A DNA stretch of 64,000 nucleotides from Cocleimonas sp. (GTDB lineage Bacteria; Pseudomonadota; Gammaproteobacteria; Thiotrichales; Thiotrichaceae). The translations under genes and the position numbers were made by a program. Of the stretch, positions 18,042-26,700 are shown piece after piece. The stretch covers positions 1 through 64,000 of the forward strand of contig JAKIUW010000017.1 of the NCBI GenBank assembly GCA_021647365.1, in the 5' to 3' direction. Every line of letters begins with the position of its first letter. Positions within the stretch are counted from its first letter, which is position 1. Under the pieces are notes generated by a model. That model was not told the origin of the DNA, did not search any database, and saw only the letters and a list, made by a program, of their open reading frames with translations.

Positions 18042-18878
18042 ATGAAATTACCTTCTCTAGGCTTTGGGCTTGGTCTTCGTAAAGAACACTATAATGCCAT
18101 TATCGAAACTTCTCCCGAAGTGGATTGGTTTGAAATACTCACTGAAAATTATCTCGTTGATGGTGGAAAGCCGCTTCACTTTCTTGATCAAATTTGTGAA
18201 AAATACCCCGTGGTTATGCATGGCGTATCCATGTCATTGGGTAGTCACGATCCGCTTGATATGGATTATCTTGCCCAAGTCAAAGCGTTAGCAAAACGCA
18301 CCGATGCCAAATGGGTATCGGATCATATGTGTTTTACGGGGGTTGATGGCACAAACGCACATGATTTGTTGCCGTTGCCCTATACCGAAGAAGCCATCAA
18401 GCACGTATCCAATAAAATCAAACAAGCACAAGATTTTCTAGACAGACAAATATTGGTTGAAAACGCCTCAACCTATGTTACCTACAAACAATCGCACATG
18501 AGCGAGTGGGAATTTACCACCGCAGTAGCAGAAGAGTCTGATAGCTTGATATTGCTCGATGTAAATAATATTTACGTGAGCGCTTATAACCATGGATTCG
18601 ACCCTTTGGAATACCTCGATGGCATTCCTGCTGAGCGTGTACAACAACACCATATCGCAGGTCACAGCCAATACGACGGGTATATTATTGATACGCATGA
18701 TCATGAGGTAGTTGACGGTGTTTGGGATTTATATGCGGAAGCGATTAAGCGATATGGCGAAGTTTCCGTGATGATTGAGCGTGATGATAATATCCCTGAA
18801 CTCTCCGAGTTGTTGGCAGAATTACAAATAGCTCGTGATGTTTTTGCGACTAACTACGCAGGTGCGCGTAATGTCTGA
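18042..18878 (+). CDS. DUF692 multinuclear iron oxidase (BufB-like)
   Basis: A TIM-barrel MNIO enzyme, 278 residues, that oxidatively modifies Cys residues of RiPP precursors. Putative iron ligands are visible: His in VVMHGVSMSLGS, Asp/His in VSDHMC, Glu in LVENAS, Asp/Asn in LLDVNNIYVS, two His in HHIAGHSQ, Asp/His in IDTHDHEV and a late Glu in MIERDDN. The length matches the family. ATG 18042 follows GTGGAGTAAAATAAAACA. Its stop overlaps the DUF2063 gene by 8 bases, so the two are translationally coupled. The substrates are almost certainly the three upstream Cys-rich peptides. Confidence 0.93.
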   Translation: MKLPSLGFGLGLRKEHYNAIIETSPEVDWFEILTENYLVDGGKPLHFLDQICEKYPVVMHGVSMSLGSHDPLDMDYLAQVKALAKRTDAKWVSDHMCFTGVDGTNAHDLLPLPYTEEAIKHVSNKIKQAQDFLDRQILVENASTYVTYKQSHMSEWEFTTAVAEESDSLILLDVNNIYVSAYNHGFDPLEYLDGIPAERVQQHHIAGHSQYDGYIIDTHDHEVVDGVWDLYAEAIKRYGEVSVMIERDDNIPELSELLAELQIARDVFATNYAGARNV

Positions 18879-19668
18879 CCTGTATCGTTTACAAAAAAAT
18901 ATGATGGCATGGCTGACAGAAAAAAATGAAGCAATCGTAAAGCCTGATATTGTTGACACAGGCGAAGTAAATAAAGTCAGTGTAGAACAGCGTCTCGCGG
19001 TTTATGGCAATGCTTATGGTTATCGCCTCATAGATGCCTTGTCGGATAATTACCCTGCTGTGCACACCTTAATGGGCGATGATGATTTTTACGAAATGAC
19101 CTATGCCTATATGGCAGCGCATCCATCGTCACACTTTTCATTACGCTATTTTGGTCATAAGCTTGAAGAATTTTTATCAGAGTATGAAAAAAGCGAAAAA
19201 GGGCTACCAATCTACACAGAAATGGCACGTTTTGAATGGTCATTAAGAAACGCTTTTGATGCTAAAAACACAAAGCCACTGACCTTAGAGTCACTGCAAG
19301 AAATACCAGTGGAGCGCTGGGGTGAGCTGAAATTTCAATTTCATCCCTCAGTATCAAGAGTGGATTTAGAATGGAATACCCCGCAGTTGTGGGCGGCAAT
19401 CGATGAAGGTGCAGACCCAATTGCCCCAGAGAAGCTAGAGCATCCTTACGCATGGTTGCTATGGCGCAAAGAATTGCTTAACTATTATCGTTCTCTGGAT
19501 ATTGATGAAGCTTACTCTTTAGATGCGGCGATACAAGGTAGTGATTTTTCGAGTCTTTGCGAAGGTGTATGCGAATGGATAGACGAAGAACATGCGCCAG
19601 CGAGAGTGGCAGGCTTTCTTTCGCAATGGATTAACGATGAATTGCTTGTAGAGATTAAATTAGATTAG
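18871..19668 (+). CDS. DUF2063 precursor-binding protein (BufC-like)
   Basis: A 265-residue protein. The N-terminal DUF2063 domain (about residues 5-95) contains RLAVYGNAYGYRLIDALSDNYPAVHTL, the family hallmark Y-x-N-x-Y-x-x-R. In bufferin systems this protein delivers the precursor to the MNIO enzyme. The start is ATG 18871 (MSDLYRLQKN), overlapping bufB by 8 bases; upstream in-frame ATGs lie well inside bufB. It ends the operon; a dispersed repeat follows. Confidence 0.92.
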   Translation: MSDLYRLQKNMMAWLTEKNEAIVKPDIVDTGEVNKVSVEQRLAVYGNAYGYRLIDALSDNYPAVHTLMGDDDFYEMTYAYMAAHPSSHFSLRYFGHKLEEFLSEYEKSEKGLPIYTEMARFEWSLRNAFDAKNTKPLTLESLQEIPVERWGELKFQFHPSVSRVDLEWNTPQLWAAIDEGADPIAPEKLEHPYAWLLWRKELLNYYRSLDIDEAYSLDAAIQGSDFSSLCEGVCEWIDEEHAPARVAGFLSQWINDELLVEIKLD

Positions 19669-19692
19669 ATTAGGTTAAATTAAATCTAAATT

Positions 19693-19722
19693 AATCATGT
19701 AAAAGTGGGGGGGTGTGCTTTA
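19693..19722. repeat. Dispersed repeat locus 6, single unit
   Basis: A canonical unit with CATG first and seven G, in the bufC-yicC gap. Confidence 0.92.
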
Positions 19723-19774
19723 ATAATAAGTACAATATTACAACTTAATCAGGCTTTAACTACAGGCTAAAAAC

Positions 19775-20644
19775 ATGATAAAAAGTATGACGGCTTTCTC
19801 TCGTCAAGATGAAAAAACAGAAAATGTAATACTAAGCTGGGAGATTCGTAGCGTGAATCATCGCCACTTAGATATGGTTTTGCATGTGCCAGAAGGGATC
19901 AACACCCTTGAAAATACGCTGAAAGAGATTGTAAGAAAAAAGCTAGGGCGCGGCAGGCTTGATCTAAAATTGACAATTCAACAAGCAGACAGCCAAAGTG
20001 CAGAAAAAATCCAGATAAATGAGGAAAAGGTTAAGGCGCTATTGAAAGCCTGTAGCCAGTTAAAACTTATTACACATAAATCAACTAACCTTTCGGCTAT
20101 GGAAATACTCCAGTGGCCAGGTGTGATGGAAGAAACACAGAAAACACAAAATGATCATGTCGACGTGATCAAAAGCTCGCTCGAAAAGGCGCTTGATGAA
20201 TTGATTAGTATGCGAGAAACGGAAGGTGCTCGTTTGCTAAAAATGATTAAATCACGCTGTAAGGTAATTGTTAAAATAATTAATGATGTAAAACTAAGGC
20301 GAGCAGAAGTCATTAAAGCCCTACGTGAGAAAGTGATGAACAAGCTCGCAGAACTTGATGTGAATGCAGATAAAAACCGTCTAGAACAAGAGTTAGTCTA
20401 CCAAGCGCAACGCCTTGATGTGGACGAAGAACTGGATCGCTTAAGCGCGCACACAGAAGAAATAATTGACGTATTGAAACGCGATGAGCCTATAGGCAGA
20501 CGTTTAGATTTTTTAATGCAAGAACTAAACCGAGAAGCAAATACGCTTGCATCGAAATCTAATGATGCAGAAACGACTAAATCAGCAGTAGAGTTAAAGG
20601 TGCTGATAGAGCAAATGCGCGAGCAGTGTCTGAATATTGAATAA
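19775..20644 (+). CDS. YicC family endoribonuclease
   Basis: A 289-residue protein of the YicC/YloC family. The N-terminus MIKSMTAFSRQ and the segment WEIRSVNHRHLDM are signature regions. The C-terminal DUF1732 part contains RLDVDEELDRLSAHTEEI and GRRLDFLMQELNREANTLASKSND. E. coli YicC has been reported to cleave RNA, including the sRNA RyhB. Length is normal. It stands alone between two dispersed repeats and is convergent with the DUF423 gene. Confidence 0.95.
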   Translation: MIKSMTAFSRQDEKTENVILSWEIRSVNHRHLDMVLHVPEGINTLENTLKEIVRKKLGRGRLDLKLTIQQADSQSAEKIQINEEKVKALLKACSQLKLITHKSTNLSAMEILQWPGVMEETQKTQNDHVDVIKSSLEKALDELISMRETEGARLLKMIKSRCKVIVKIINDVKLRRAEVIKALREKVMNKLAELDVNADKNRLEQELVYQAQRLDVDEELDRLSAHTEEIIDVLKRDEPIGRRLDFLMQELNREANTLASKSNDAETTKSAVELKVLIEQMREQCLNIE

Positions 20645-20659
20645 TTACGTTTGTTAAAA

Positions 20660-20689
20660 CATCATGTAAAAGTGGTGGGGTATGCTTCT
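20660..20689. repeat. Dispersed repeat locus 7, single diverged unit
   Basis: CATG-first unit with the G-run interrupted (GTGGTGGGGT) and TATGC for TGTGC. Its bases encode the last residues and the TGA stop of the minus-strand DUF423 gene. Confidence 0.88.
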
Positions 20690-21057
20690 TGCTTAAGTGA
20701 ATAAATAAAAAGGCAAATCCAGCCCACAATAAAAGCCAATCCGCCAATAGGTGTGGCCATGCCAAATTTAGAAATGCCTGTGAGCGCATAAAGATAAAGG
20801 CTTCCAGAAAATAATAAAATCCCTATCGCAAAAGAAAAGCCTGAGATTTTTAGAATACGAGGCATGGCGCTGTGTTTTGATGCTAATAGTCCGATGAATA
20901 ATAGCGTCGCAACGTGATAAAACTGATATTCAACACCCGTGTGATAACGCGCCAAAGCGTGAGTTGAGAGCGAATCCTCAAGCCCATGCGCGCCAAATGC
21001 TCCGATAATAACGGCGAATAAACCAAACAGTGTGCCAAGCGCTAAAAATATATTCAT
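20662..21057 (-). CDS. DUF423 family membrane protein
   Basis: A 131-residue protein with four predicted TM helices. The N-terminal FLALGTLFGLFAVIIGAFGAHGL contains the conserved GAFGAHGL of the YgdD/DUF423 family. The later GITKFGMATPIGG-like segment reads GISKFGMATPIGG here. ATG 21057 is preferred over 21063 because the AAGGA site abuts the latter too closely. The final residues AYPTTFT and the stop are read from dispersed repeat 7, so the original C-terminus was probably replaced by repeat sequence. Confidence 0.88.
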   Translation of the reverse strand: MNIFLALGTLFGLFAVIIGAFGAHGLEDSLSTHALARYHTGVEYQFYHVATLLFIGLLASKHSAMPRILKISGFSFAIGILLFSGSLYLYALTGISKFGMATPIGGLAFIVGWICLFIYSLKQEAYPTTFT

Positions 21058-21156
21058 TTGCATCCTTTCATATCTTACTTTTTGCCTAATTAAGGCTTGA
21101 TTTTGAGCGTAAAGATACCATGTTAAGGCTAACGAAATTTATTATTTAATAAGCGC

Positions 21157-22053
21157 ATGGAATATAAAGATTACTACAAAGTTTTAGGTGTAGATCGCAA
21201 GATAGCACAGGCTGAATTAAAAAAGGCTTATCGTAAGCTCGCGCGTAAATATCACCCTGATGTGAGTAAAGAAAAAGATGCTGAAGAGCGCTTTAAAGAA
21301 GTCAATGAAGCGTATGAAGTATTGGGTGATGCTGAGAAGCGAGCATCTTACGACAACTTGGGTGCAAATTGGCAAGGGGGTCAAAACTTTAACCCACCGC
21401 CTGGTTGGGAGGGTGGTTTCGACGCTGGTCAATTTAGTGGCGGGGCTCAAGGTGGCGCGGGGTTTAGTGATTTTTTTGAATCTATGTTTGGCGGAGGCAT
21501 GGGTGGCGCAGGTTTTCAACAGGGTGGATTTGGTCAGCAACCACGCCAGAAGCCGCCTTCTGAAACGATGAACCTAGCGGTAGATTTGGAAGATATTTTT
21601 GAAGGTAACAATAAACGTATTCTCTTACCTAACGGTAAAACCATCGAAGTTAAAATCCCCAAGGGGATTGAAGATGGAAAGAAAATACGTTTGTCGGGTA
21701 AAGCCAGTAGTGGTGGTGATTTACTGCTTAAAATTAATCTTAAGAAACATCCTAAATACCGTGTAGAAGGAAAGAATGTGTTTTTAGATTTACCCATAGC
21801 GCCGTGGGAAGCGGCTTTGGGCGCAAGCATCACCATTGATACTTTAGCGGGAAAACTAAAGCTAAAAGTACCAGAAGACTCTAGTTCAGGTAAAAAAATG
21901 CGCTTAAAGGGGCGTGGCTTACCTGCCTCAAAAGGAGCGTTAATAGGTGATCAACTGGTTGTTTTACAAATAAAAACACCCCCCGCTGATACAGATGATA
22001 AAAAAGACTTCTATGCACAGATGGAGAAGAAGTTTGACTGGAACCCGCGATAG
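21157..22053 (+). CDS. DnaJ-class co-chaperone (CbpA-like)
   Basis: A 298-residue Hsp40 protein. The J-domain (residues 3-68) has the HPD tripeptide in ARKYHPDVS and KEVNEAYEVLGD. A Gly/Phe-rich linker (about 70-135) and the two C-terminal substrate-binding domains follow (LPNGKTIEVKIPKGIEDGKKI; LDLPIAPWEAALGASI; LKLKVPEDSSSGKKMRLKGRG). There is no zinc-finger domain, so it is CbpA-type rather than DnaJ. It stimulates DnaK ATPase. No CbpM gene adjoins it. Confidence 0.94.
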   Translation: MEYKDYYKVLGVDRKIAQAELKKAYRKLARKYHPDVSKEKDAEERFKEVNEAYEVLGDAEKRASYDNLGANWQGGQNFNPPPGWEGGFDAGQFSGGAQGGAGFSDFFESMFGGGMGGAGFQQGGFGQQPRQKPPSETMNLAVDLEDIFEGNNKRILLPNGKTIEVKIPKGIEDGKKIRLSGKASSGGDLLLKINLKKHPKYRVEGKNVFLDLPIAPWEAALGASITIDTLAGKLKLKVPEDSSSGKKMRLKGRGLPASKGALIGDQLVVLQIKTPPADTDDKKDFYAQMEKKFDWNPR

Positions 22054-22107
22054 GACTATAACTAGGTTATATTATGTGCTGTAGCACAGTAGTTTTGGGC
22101 TTATTGA

Positions 22108-23244
22108 ATGGAATCTTATAAAAATACATTATCAATTTTTCTAGTACTTATCTCCTTGGTGGGTATCAGTACCCCCGCGCTTGCAAAATTACCAGCGGTT
22201 GTTAATGGGCAGGTATTGCCTTCTCTTGCCGATATGTTGGAGCGTGTTACGCCCTCGGTTGTTAATATCTCAACCAAAGGTAATTCAACACCCAAAAATG
22301 TAAAAGATCCTGTTTACCGTCATTTTTTTGGCAAAACACTACCTGCTAAAAAACAAGTAATAGGCACAGGTTCGGGCATTATTATTGATGCTACCAACGG
22401 TTATATTGTAACCAATGCACATGTCATAGAAGGTGCAGGTAAAATTATTGTTACCTTAAAAGATAAGCGTCAGTTTTATGCGGTTGTTGTAGGCACGGAC
22501 TTAAAGGCAGATGTGGCGGTTATTCGAATACAGCCAGAAAGATTGATAGCAATGCGATTAGCAAAAAGTAAAAAAATAAGAGTCGGTGATTTTGTTGTTG
22601 CTATCGGAAATCCATACGGTTTAGGTCAGTCAGTATCTTCAGGTATTGTTAGTGCATTAGGCCGTACAGGTTTAGGTATTGAAGACTATGAGGATTTTAT
22701 TCAAACCGATGCACCAATAAACCCAGGTAACTCAGGTGGCGCATTGGTTAATTTACGTGGTGAGTTAATTGGTATCAATACGGCTATTCTAGGTGGAAAG
22801 AATGGGGGGAACGTAGGCATTGGTTTTGCGATTCCTTCGGATATGATCCTCAATATAAAAGAACAATTGATTCAAAATGGTCAAGTTGAAAGAGGCCAGC
22901 TAGGCATTGAGATACAAGATCTAAGACCCGAGTTAGTCAAAGTGTTTAAATTACCTAATGGTAGAGGCGCACTTATTTCAAGCGTTGTCTCTAATTCCCC
23001 TGCGGATAAAGCAGGTATAAAAGAAGGTGATGTTATTACCAAGCTGAATGGTAAAATTGTAACCAGTAGCTCAAATTTAAAAAGTATGATTGGTAATTTA
23101 CGTATGAATTCGAAGGTTGATTTGGTTTATATGCGAAATGGTTTTCTAAAAAGATCGAGCACACTGGTTGGTCAAGTAAAAGCTGATCGCTATGGGCTTA
23201 AAGCCCAGCTAGCAAAGCATAAAGAGGAGTCTGTTGTAAAATAA
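22108..23244 (+). CDS. DegQ/DegS-type periplasmic serine protease
   Basis: A 378-residue HtrA-family protease with a signal peptide (FLVLISLVGISTPALA). The triad is His in TNAHVIEG, Asp in LKADVAVIRI and Ser in INPGNSGGAL. One PDZ domain is present (about residues 265-350, GRGALISSVVSNSPADKAGIKEGD). Size and single PDZ match DegS-like proteins, but the cleavable leader resembles DegQ; the two cannot be separated with certainty. It would act in envelope protein quality control. Confidence 0.92.
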   Translation: MESYKNTLSIFLVLISLVGISTPALAKLPAVVNGQVLPSLADMLERVTPSVVNISTKGNSTPKNVKDPVYRHFFGKTLPAKKQVIGTGSGIIIDATNGYIVTNAHVIEGAGKIIVTLKDKRQFYAVVVGTDLKADVAVIRIQPERLIAMRLAKSKKIRVGDFVVAIGNPYGLGQSVSSGIVSALGRTGLGIEDYEDFIQTDAPINPGNSGGALVNLRGELIGINTAILGGKNGGNVGIGFAIPSDMILNIKEQLIQNGQVERGQLGIEIQDLRPELVKVFKLPNGRGALISSVVSNSPADKAGIKEGDVITKLNGKIVTSSSNLKSMIGNLRMNSKVDLVYMRNGFLKRSSTLVGQVKADRYGLKAQLAKHKEESVVK

Positions 23245-23418
23245 AGTATTAGAATGCATTAAAAGCGTACTAAGAATGTGCTGAAAAAAAGCACTAAAAT
23301 AGTGCCACTTATCCAAACATATACAGGTTTTGTCGATAGCTGACTTGTAAGCTGATGATAAATGTGTTTTTATAGAGACATAGCAAGTACGAACCATGTT
23401 CTGATTTGCTAGTAAGAT

Positions 23419-23559
23419 CCGCAGCAAGGGAAAGTAAAAACTATGAACACTTAAGCCCGGTGTTCTTTATTTTCCTTGCGGACACACAGGTTTGGTGTCC
23501 CCAATCCAGACCTGTATTTTTGAACCCCGTCAATGGTTTCCATTGAGCGGGGTTTTTTT
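23419..23559 (+). ncRNA. Candidate small RNA next to engB (Spot 42/ErsA position)
   Basis: The 313-bp gap before engB contains no plausible ORF but three successive foldable elements. A long stem-loop at 23419-23481 closes with CCGC/GCGG, continues as GCAAGGGAAA/TTTTCCTTGC and has an inner GAACAC/GTGTTC hairpin. A second element (CAGGT ... ACCTG) lies near 23487-23514. A strong terminator at 23523-23559 ends the run. Convergent placement next to engB is the position of Spot 42 in enterics and ErsA in pseudomonads. I see no clear sequence similarity to either, and no polA gene adjoins it. Confidence 0.5.
23523..23559 (+). terminator. Strong intrinsic terminator of the candidate sRNA
   Basis: A 14-bp stem with one bulged G (left 23523-23536, right 23540-23554) around a TTT loop, followed by seven T. 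The engB stop codon lies in the T-tract on the other strand. Confidence 0.85.
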
Positions 23560-24178
23560 ATGGAAGATTACTTTTGTGTGGTTCAGGTTCTAACCACTTA
23601 TCCAATTGAGCATGTAACGCTTGAACTCCTACGCCTTTCAAGGCCGAAAACATTTGAACACTCGTTTCGTTGTTATATTTATTTAATTGCTGTTGGGTTT
23701 TTAATAAGGCGCTTTTGGCTTGTCCGTGTTTTAACTTGTCGGACTTATTAAGTACCACATGAACGTCTAAATCACGTGATTCTGCCCAATCTAGCATGGT
23801 GAGGTCGTGTTCTAGCATGGGGCGGCGAATATCCATCACAATCACTAAGCCGCGCAAGGTAAGGCGTTGGGTTAGATATAGCTCGATAAATTTTGCCCAT
23901 TTTAGTTTTACCTTTTCAGGTACTTTGGCGTAACCGTAACCGGGTAAATCCACTAAGAATTTTTCTTCAGGTAAGCTAAAGAAATTTATAAGCTGAGTAC
24001 GTCCTGGGGTTTTACTGGTTCGAGCAAGGCTTCTTTGCTGGCAAAGGCGATTTAGCGTGCTGGATTTTCCTGAATTTGAGCGTCCCGCGAAGGCAACTTC
24101 AAAACCAAGCTCGGGCGGTAGGGTGTCAGGAGTTGTTGCACTTTGTAAAAAACGCGCTTGTTGATAAAAAGCACTCAT
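23558..24178 (-). CDS. engB: Ribosome biogenesis GTPase EngB (YihA/YsxC)
   Basis: A 206-residue GTPase needed for 50S subunit assembly. G1 is GRSNSGKSSTLN, G2 lies in SKTPGRTQLINFF, G3 is DLPGYGYAKV, G4 is LNKSDKL and the G5-like FSALKG is present. The length is typical. The start is ATG at 24178. It is divergent from the cytochrome c4 gene and convergent with the candidate sRNA. Confidence 0.96.
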   Translation of the reverse strand: MSAFYQQARFLQSATTPDTLPPELGFEVAFAGRSNSGKSSTLNRLCQQRSLARTSKTPGRTQLINFFSLPEEKFLVDLPGYGYAKVPEKVKLKWAKFIELYLTQRLTLRGLVIVMDIRRPMLEHDLTMLDWAESRDLDVHVVLNKSDKLKHGQAKSALLKTQQQLNKYNNETSVQMFSALKGVGVQALHAQLDKWLEPEPHKSNLP

Positions 24179-24287
24179 ATTTTGATCTCACTCTTGGACA
24201 AACTCCTAGCGTATATGGTATAAAACGCGCCATGTTTGCCATGCTGATAATGGCATCGAAGTATACAAGGTATTTAGGAGTTTTCAG

Positions 24288-24929
24288 ATGAAAAAGTTAA
24301 TGAAGTTTTCACTAGTAGCGTTTGTACTGTTAGCAAGTGTAGGTGTAAATGGCCTAGCAATGGCAAATGAACCTACAAAGGTGATTGGTGATGCTGCTAA
24401 AGGTAAGGCAGTCAGTGCAGTTTGTACAGCATGTCACGGTGCGGATGGTAATAGCGCAAATCCAGTTTGGCCTAAGATTGCAGGTCAAGGTGATGCTTAC
24501 ATCATAAAGCAGCTTAACGACTTTAGATCAGACAGCCGTGCAGAAGCAACAATGACGCCAATGGCCAAAGCTATTGCATCAGATGAAGACGTTCTTCATC
24601 TTGCTGCTTTCTACTCAAGTCAAAAAACTAAATTGGGTACAGCAAACAAAGATAAGGTTGCGTTAGGTGAGGCAATTTACAGAGGTGGCAACCTAGCCAC
24701 AGGTGTTGCAGCTTGTTCAGCATGTCATGGGCCTACAGGTAGTGGTAATGTTGCTGCAAAATTTCCACAAGTTGCAGGTCAGCATGCTCAATACACCGTT
24801 ATCCAGTTAAAAGCATTTAAAGCTGGAAAGCGTAATAACGACGTAGGAGAAATCATGCGTGGTGTCGCTAAAAATATGACAGAAGAAGAAATGGAAGCCG
24901 TTGCTGAATATATTTCAGGTTTGCGTTAA
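24288..24929 (+). CDS. Cytochrome c4, diheme
   Basis: A 213-residue periplasmic electron carrier. The signal peptide (MKKLMKFSLVAFVLLASVGVNGLAMA) is followed by two homologous c-type domains with heme motifs CTACHG and CSACHG, each with a downstream Met ligand (MTPMAKA; IMRGVA). c4 cytochromes shuttle electrons to terminal oxidases and are characteristic of gammaproteobacteria. ATG 24288 follows TAGGAG. A good terminator follows, so the next cytochrome gene is separate. Confidence 0.95.
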   Translation: MKKLMKFSLVAFVLLASVGVNGLAMANEPTKVIGDAAKGKAVSAVCTACHGADGNSANPVWPKIAGQGDAYIIKQLNDFRSDSRAEATMTPMAKAIASDEDVLHLAAFYSSQKTKLGTANKDKVALGEAIYRGGNLATGVAACSACHGPTGSGNVAAKFPQVAGQHAQYTVIQLKAFKAGKRNNDVGEIMRGVAKNMTEEEMEAVAEYISGLR

Positions 24930-24954
24930 TAGTTAGTTTTTTCTTGTTCGTTTT

Positions 24955-24983
24955 GAAAAGGGTGATTTATCACCCTTTTTTAT
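24955..24983 (+). terminator. Terminator after cytochrome c4
   Basis: AAAAGGGTGA pairs with TCACCCTTTT around a TTA-type loop, with a T-run at the 3' end. Confidence 0.85.
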
Positions 24984-25045
24984 TGGGTAAAAATTGTACA
25001 ATGTGTTATTAAAGAAGATCTAATTAGAAAATAGAGGGCTGTATC

Positions 25046-25756
25046 GTGGGGATACAATCAATTAAAAAGCATTTGTATAGATTTGGTTTGCTTTCTTTGA
25101 GCTTGCTTATAGCAACTGAACTATCAGCAGCAACAGGTTCTAAGGATAAAAAAGCAGAAAAGAAGTCAGAAAAAAAAGTAGAAGAAAGTGATGATGGGTC
25201 CCGATACATACTGAATTGCTCAGAATGCCATGGCTTTGATGGTAATAGTATTAGCCCAGAATGGCCAAATATCGCGGGTTTAAATAAAAGTTATATAATA
25301 CGCCAACTTAAAGACTTTAAAGAAGGGAAACGGGTGAATGAAGAAATGACCCAGATTGTAAAAGAATTCCCCTCAGATAAAGAACTGGCAAGTCTGGCAA
25401 AATATTTCTCAAAACAAAAAATCATTAATCCAAATACATCTGAAACAATCAAACAATATTCATTGGTTGATTTAAAATTAGGCGAAGAGATATTTACGGG
25501 TAAGCGCATTGAATACGGTATTCCAGCTTGTTCAGCCTGTCATGGAAAAGAGGGCTTAGGTGATAACGAAGGAAAATTTCCGCGCTTGGTCGGTCAACAT
25601 ATGGCCTACACCATCAAACAAATGAAGCTTTTTCGATCAAAAGAAAGAAGTAACGATACGCCTGCACAAATGCGTAATATTGCATTAAAAATGGATGATG
25701 AAGATATTGAATCCGTGGCAGCTTATATTGCGTATATGAGTATAGAGAGAGACTAA
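25046..25756 (+). CDS. Diheme cytochrome c, c4-like
   Basis: A 236-residue exported protein with a signal peptide (about residues 1-28) and a charged Lys/Glu-rich linker (GSKDKKAEKKSEKKVEESDD) before the first heme motif CSECHG; a second motif CSACHG follows. Domain layout parallels the upstream cytochrome c4, so it is probably a diverged paralog. The start is GTG 25046 after AGAGGG. The redox partner is unknown. Confidence 0.9.
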   Translation: MGIQSIKKHLYRFGLLSLSLLIATELSAATGSKDKKAEKKSEKKVEESDDGSRYILNCSECHGFDGNSISPEWPNIAGLNKSYIIRQLKDFKEGKRVNEEMTQIVKEFPSDKELASLAKYFSKQKIINPNTSETIKQYSLVDLKLGEEIFTGKRIEYGIPACSACHGKEGLGDNEGKFPRLVGQHMAYTIKQMKLFRSKERSNDTPAQMRNIALKMDDEDIESVAAYIAYMSIERD

Positions 25757-25897
25757 AGTATCATTAATTTACACCAATTAGGTTTAGATTGAACTTTACT
25801 ATATGATATAAAGTCTCATTTAGGGATACTGAATGATTGGCTAATCAGTATAATCAAAAAAATATTGCATAAGATCAAATTTAAGGAATTAAAGAGA

Positions 25898-26668
25898 ATG
25901 AATAAAAAATTAAAACTAATATCAACAGCGTTTACAGCGCTACTGTTTATAACGGCTTGTGGGTCAGCATCTTCTGATGCAAAAAAGGTCGAAGTGAAAC
26001 AACCTGAAAAAACAGTAGAAAAGGCTGAAGAAATCAAAGTAGCAGAAGCAAAAGCTCCAGAAGAAGTGGCTAAAAAAGCACCACCTGCACCTACTCCAAA
26101 GTCAGAATTTGTAGAAGGCGTGCACTATTTTAATATATTCCCAGAAATGCAGACAAACGCGACAGCGGGTAAAGTAGAAGTAATAGAGTTGATGTGGTTG
26201 GGTTGCCCACATTGTTACACGCTTGAACCAACCATGCTTAAATATAAAAAAGACCATCCAGCTTACGTTGAGTTTCAACAAGTGCCTGCTATGTTAAACC
26301 CAAGTTGGGCGAAAGATGCGGATACTTACTACTTAGCAGAAGTGCTTGACCCTAAAGGTGAGAAGGACTTAATTACCAAAATATTCCAAGCAATCCATGA
26401 GCAGAAGCGTCGTTTACGTAATCCGAGTGCTGTGAATCGCTTTTTTGTTCAATTAGGTTATTCAGAAGATGAAATTGCAAAAGCAAAAGAGTCAATGCTA
26501 TTTCGTATAAAGATTAAGCGTGCACAAGAAATTAGCGCATCTTCACAAGCGCAATCAGTACCCACGATAATCATAAACGGTAAATACCGCACCAGCCCGT
26601 ATACGGCAGGTGGTGAAGAAAAGTTAATGAAAATTATTGATATGCTTACGCGTAAAGAAAAGAAGTAA
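25898..26668 (+). CDS. DsbA-like thiol:disulfide oxidoreductase, predicted lipoprotein
   Basis: A 256-residue protein with a thioredoxin-fold DsbA domain. The active site is CPHC in MWLGCPHCYTLEP, with cis-Pro in SVPTIIINGKYR. Unlike classical DsbA, the leader ends in a lipobox (LLFITACGS), and a linker of about 45 residues rich in Lys, Glu, Ala and Pro separates the anchor from the enzyme domain. It should catalyse disulfide formation in secreted proteins from a membrane tether. ATG 25898 has GAATTAAAGAG upstream. It follows the cytochrome genes, a common placement. Confidence 0.9.
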   Translation: MNKKLKLISTAFTALLFITACGSASSDAKKVEVKQPEKTVEKAEEIKVAEAKAPEEVAKKAPPAPTPKSEFVEGVHYFNIFPEMQTNATAGKVEVIELMWLGCPHCYTLEPTMLKYKKDHPAYVEFQQVPAMLNPSWAKDADTYYLAEVLDPKGEKDLITKIFQAIHEQKRRLRNPSAVNRFFVQLGYSEDEIAKAKESMLFRIKIKRAQEISASSQAQSVPTIIINGKYRTSPYTAGGEEKLMKIIDMLTRKEKK

Positions 26669-26700
26669 GTTTGATAACTTTGATAACAAAGATTATTTAA

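Noticed and set aside
22108..23244. DegS assignment of the HtrA protease
   Set aside because: The N-terminus looks like a cleavable leader rather than a membrane anchor, so DegQ/DegS is left open.
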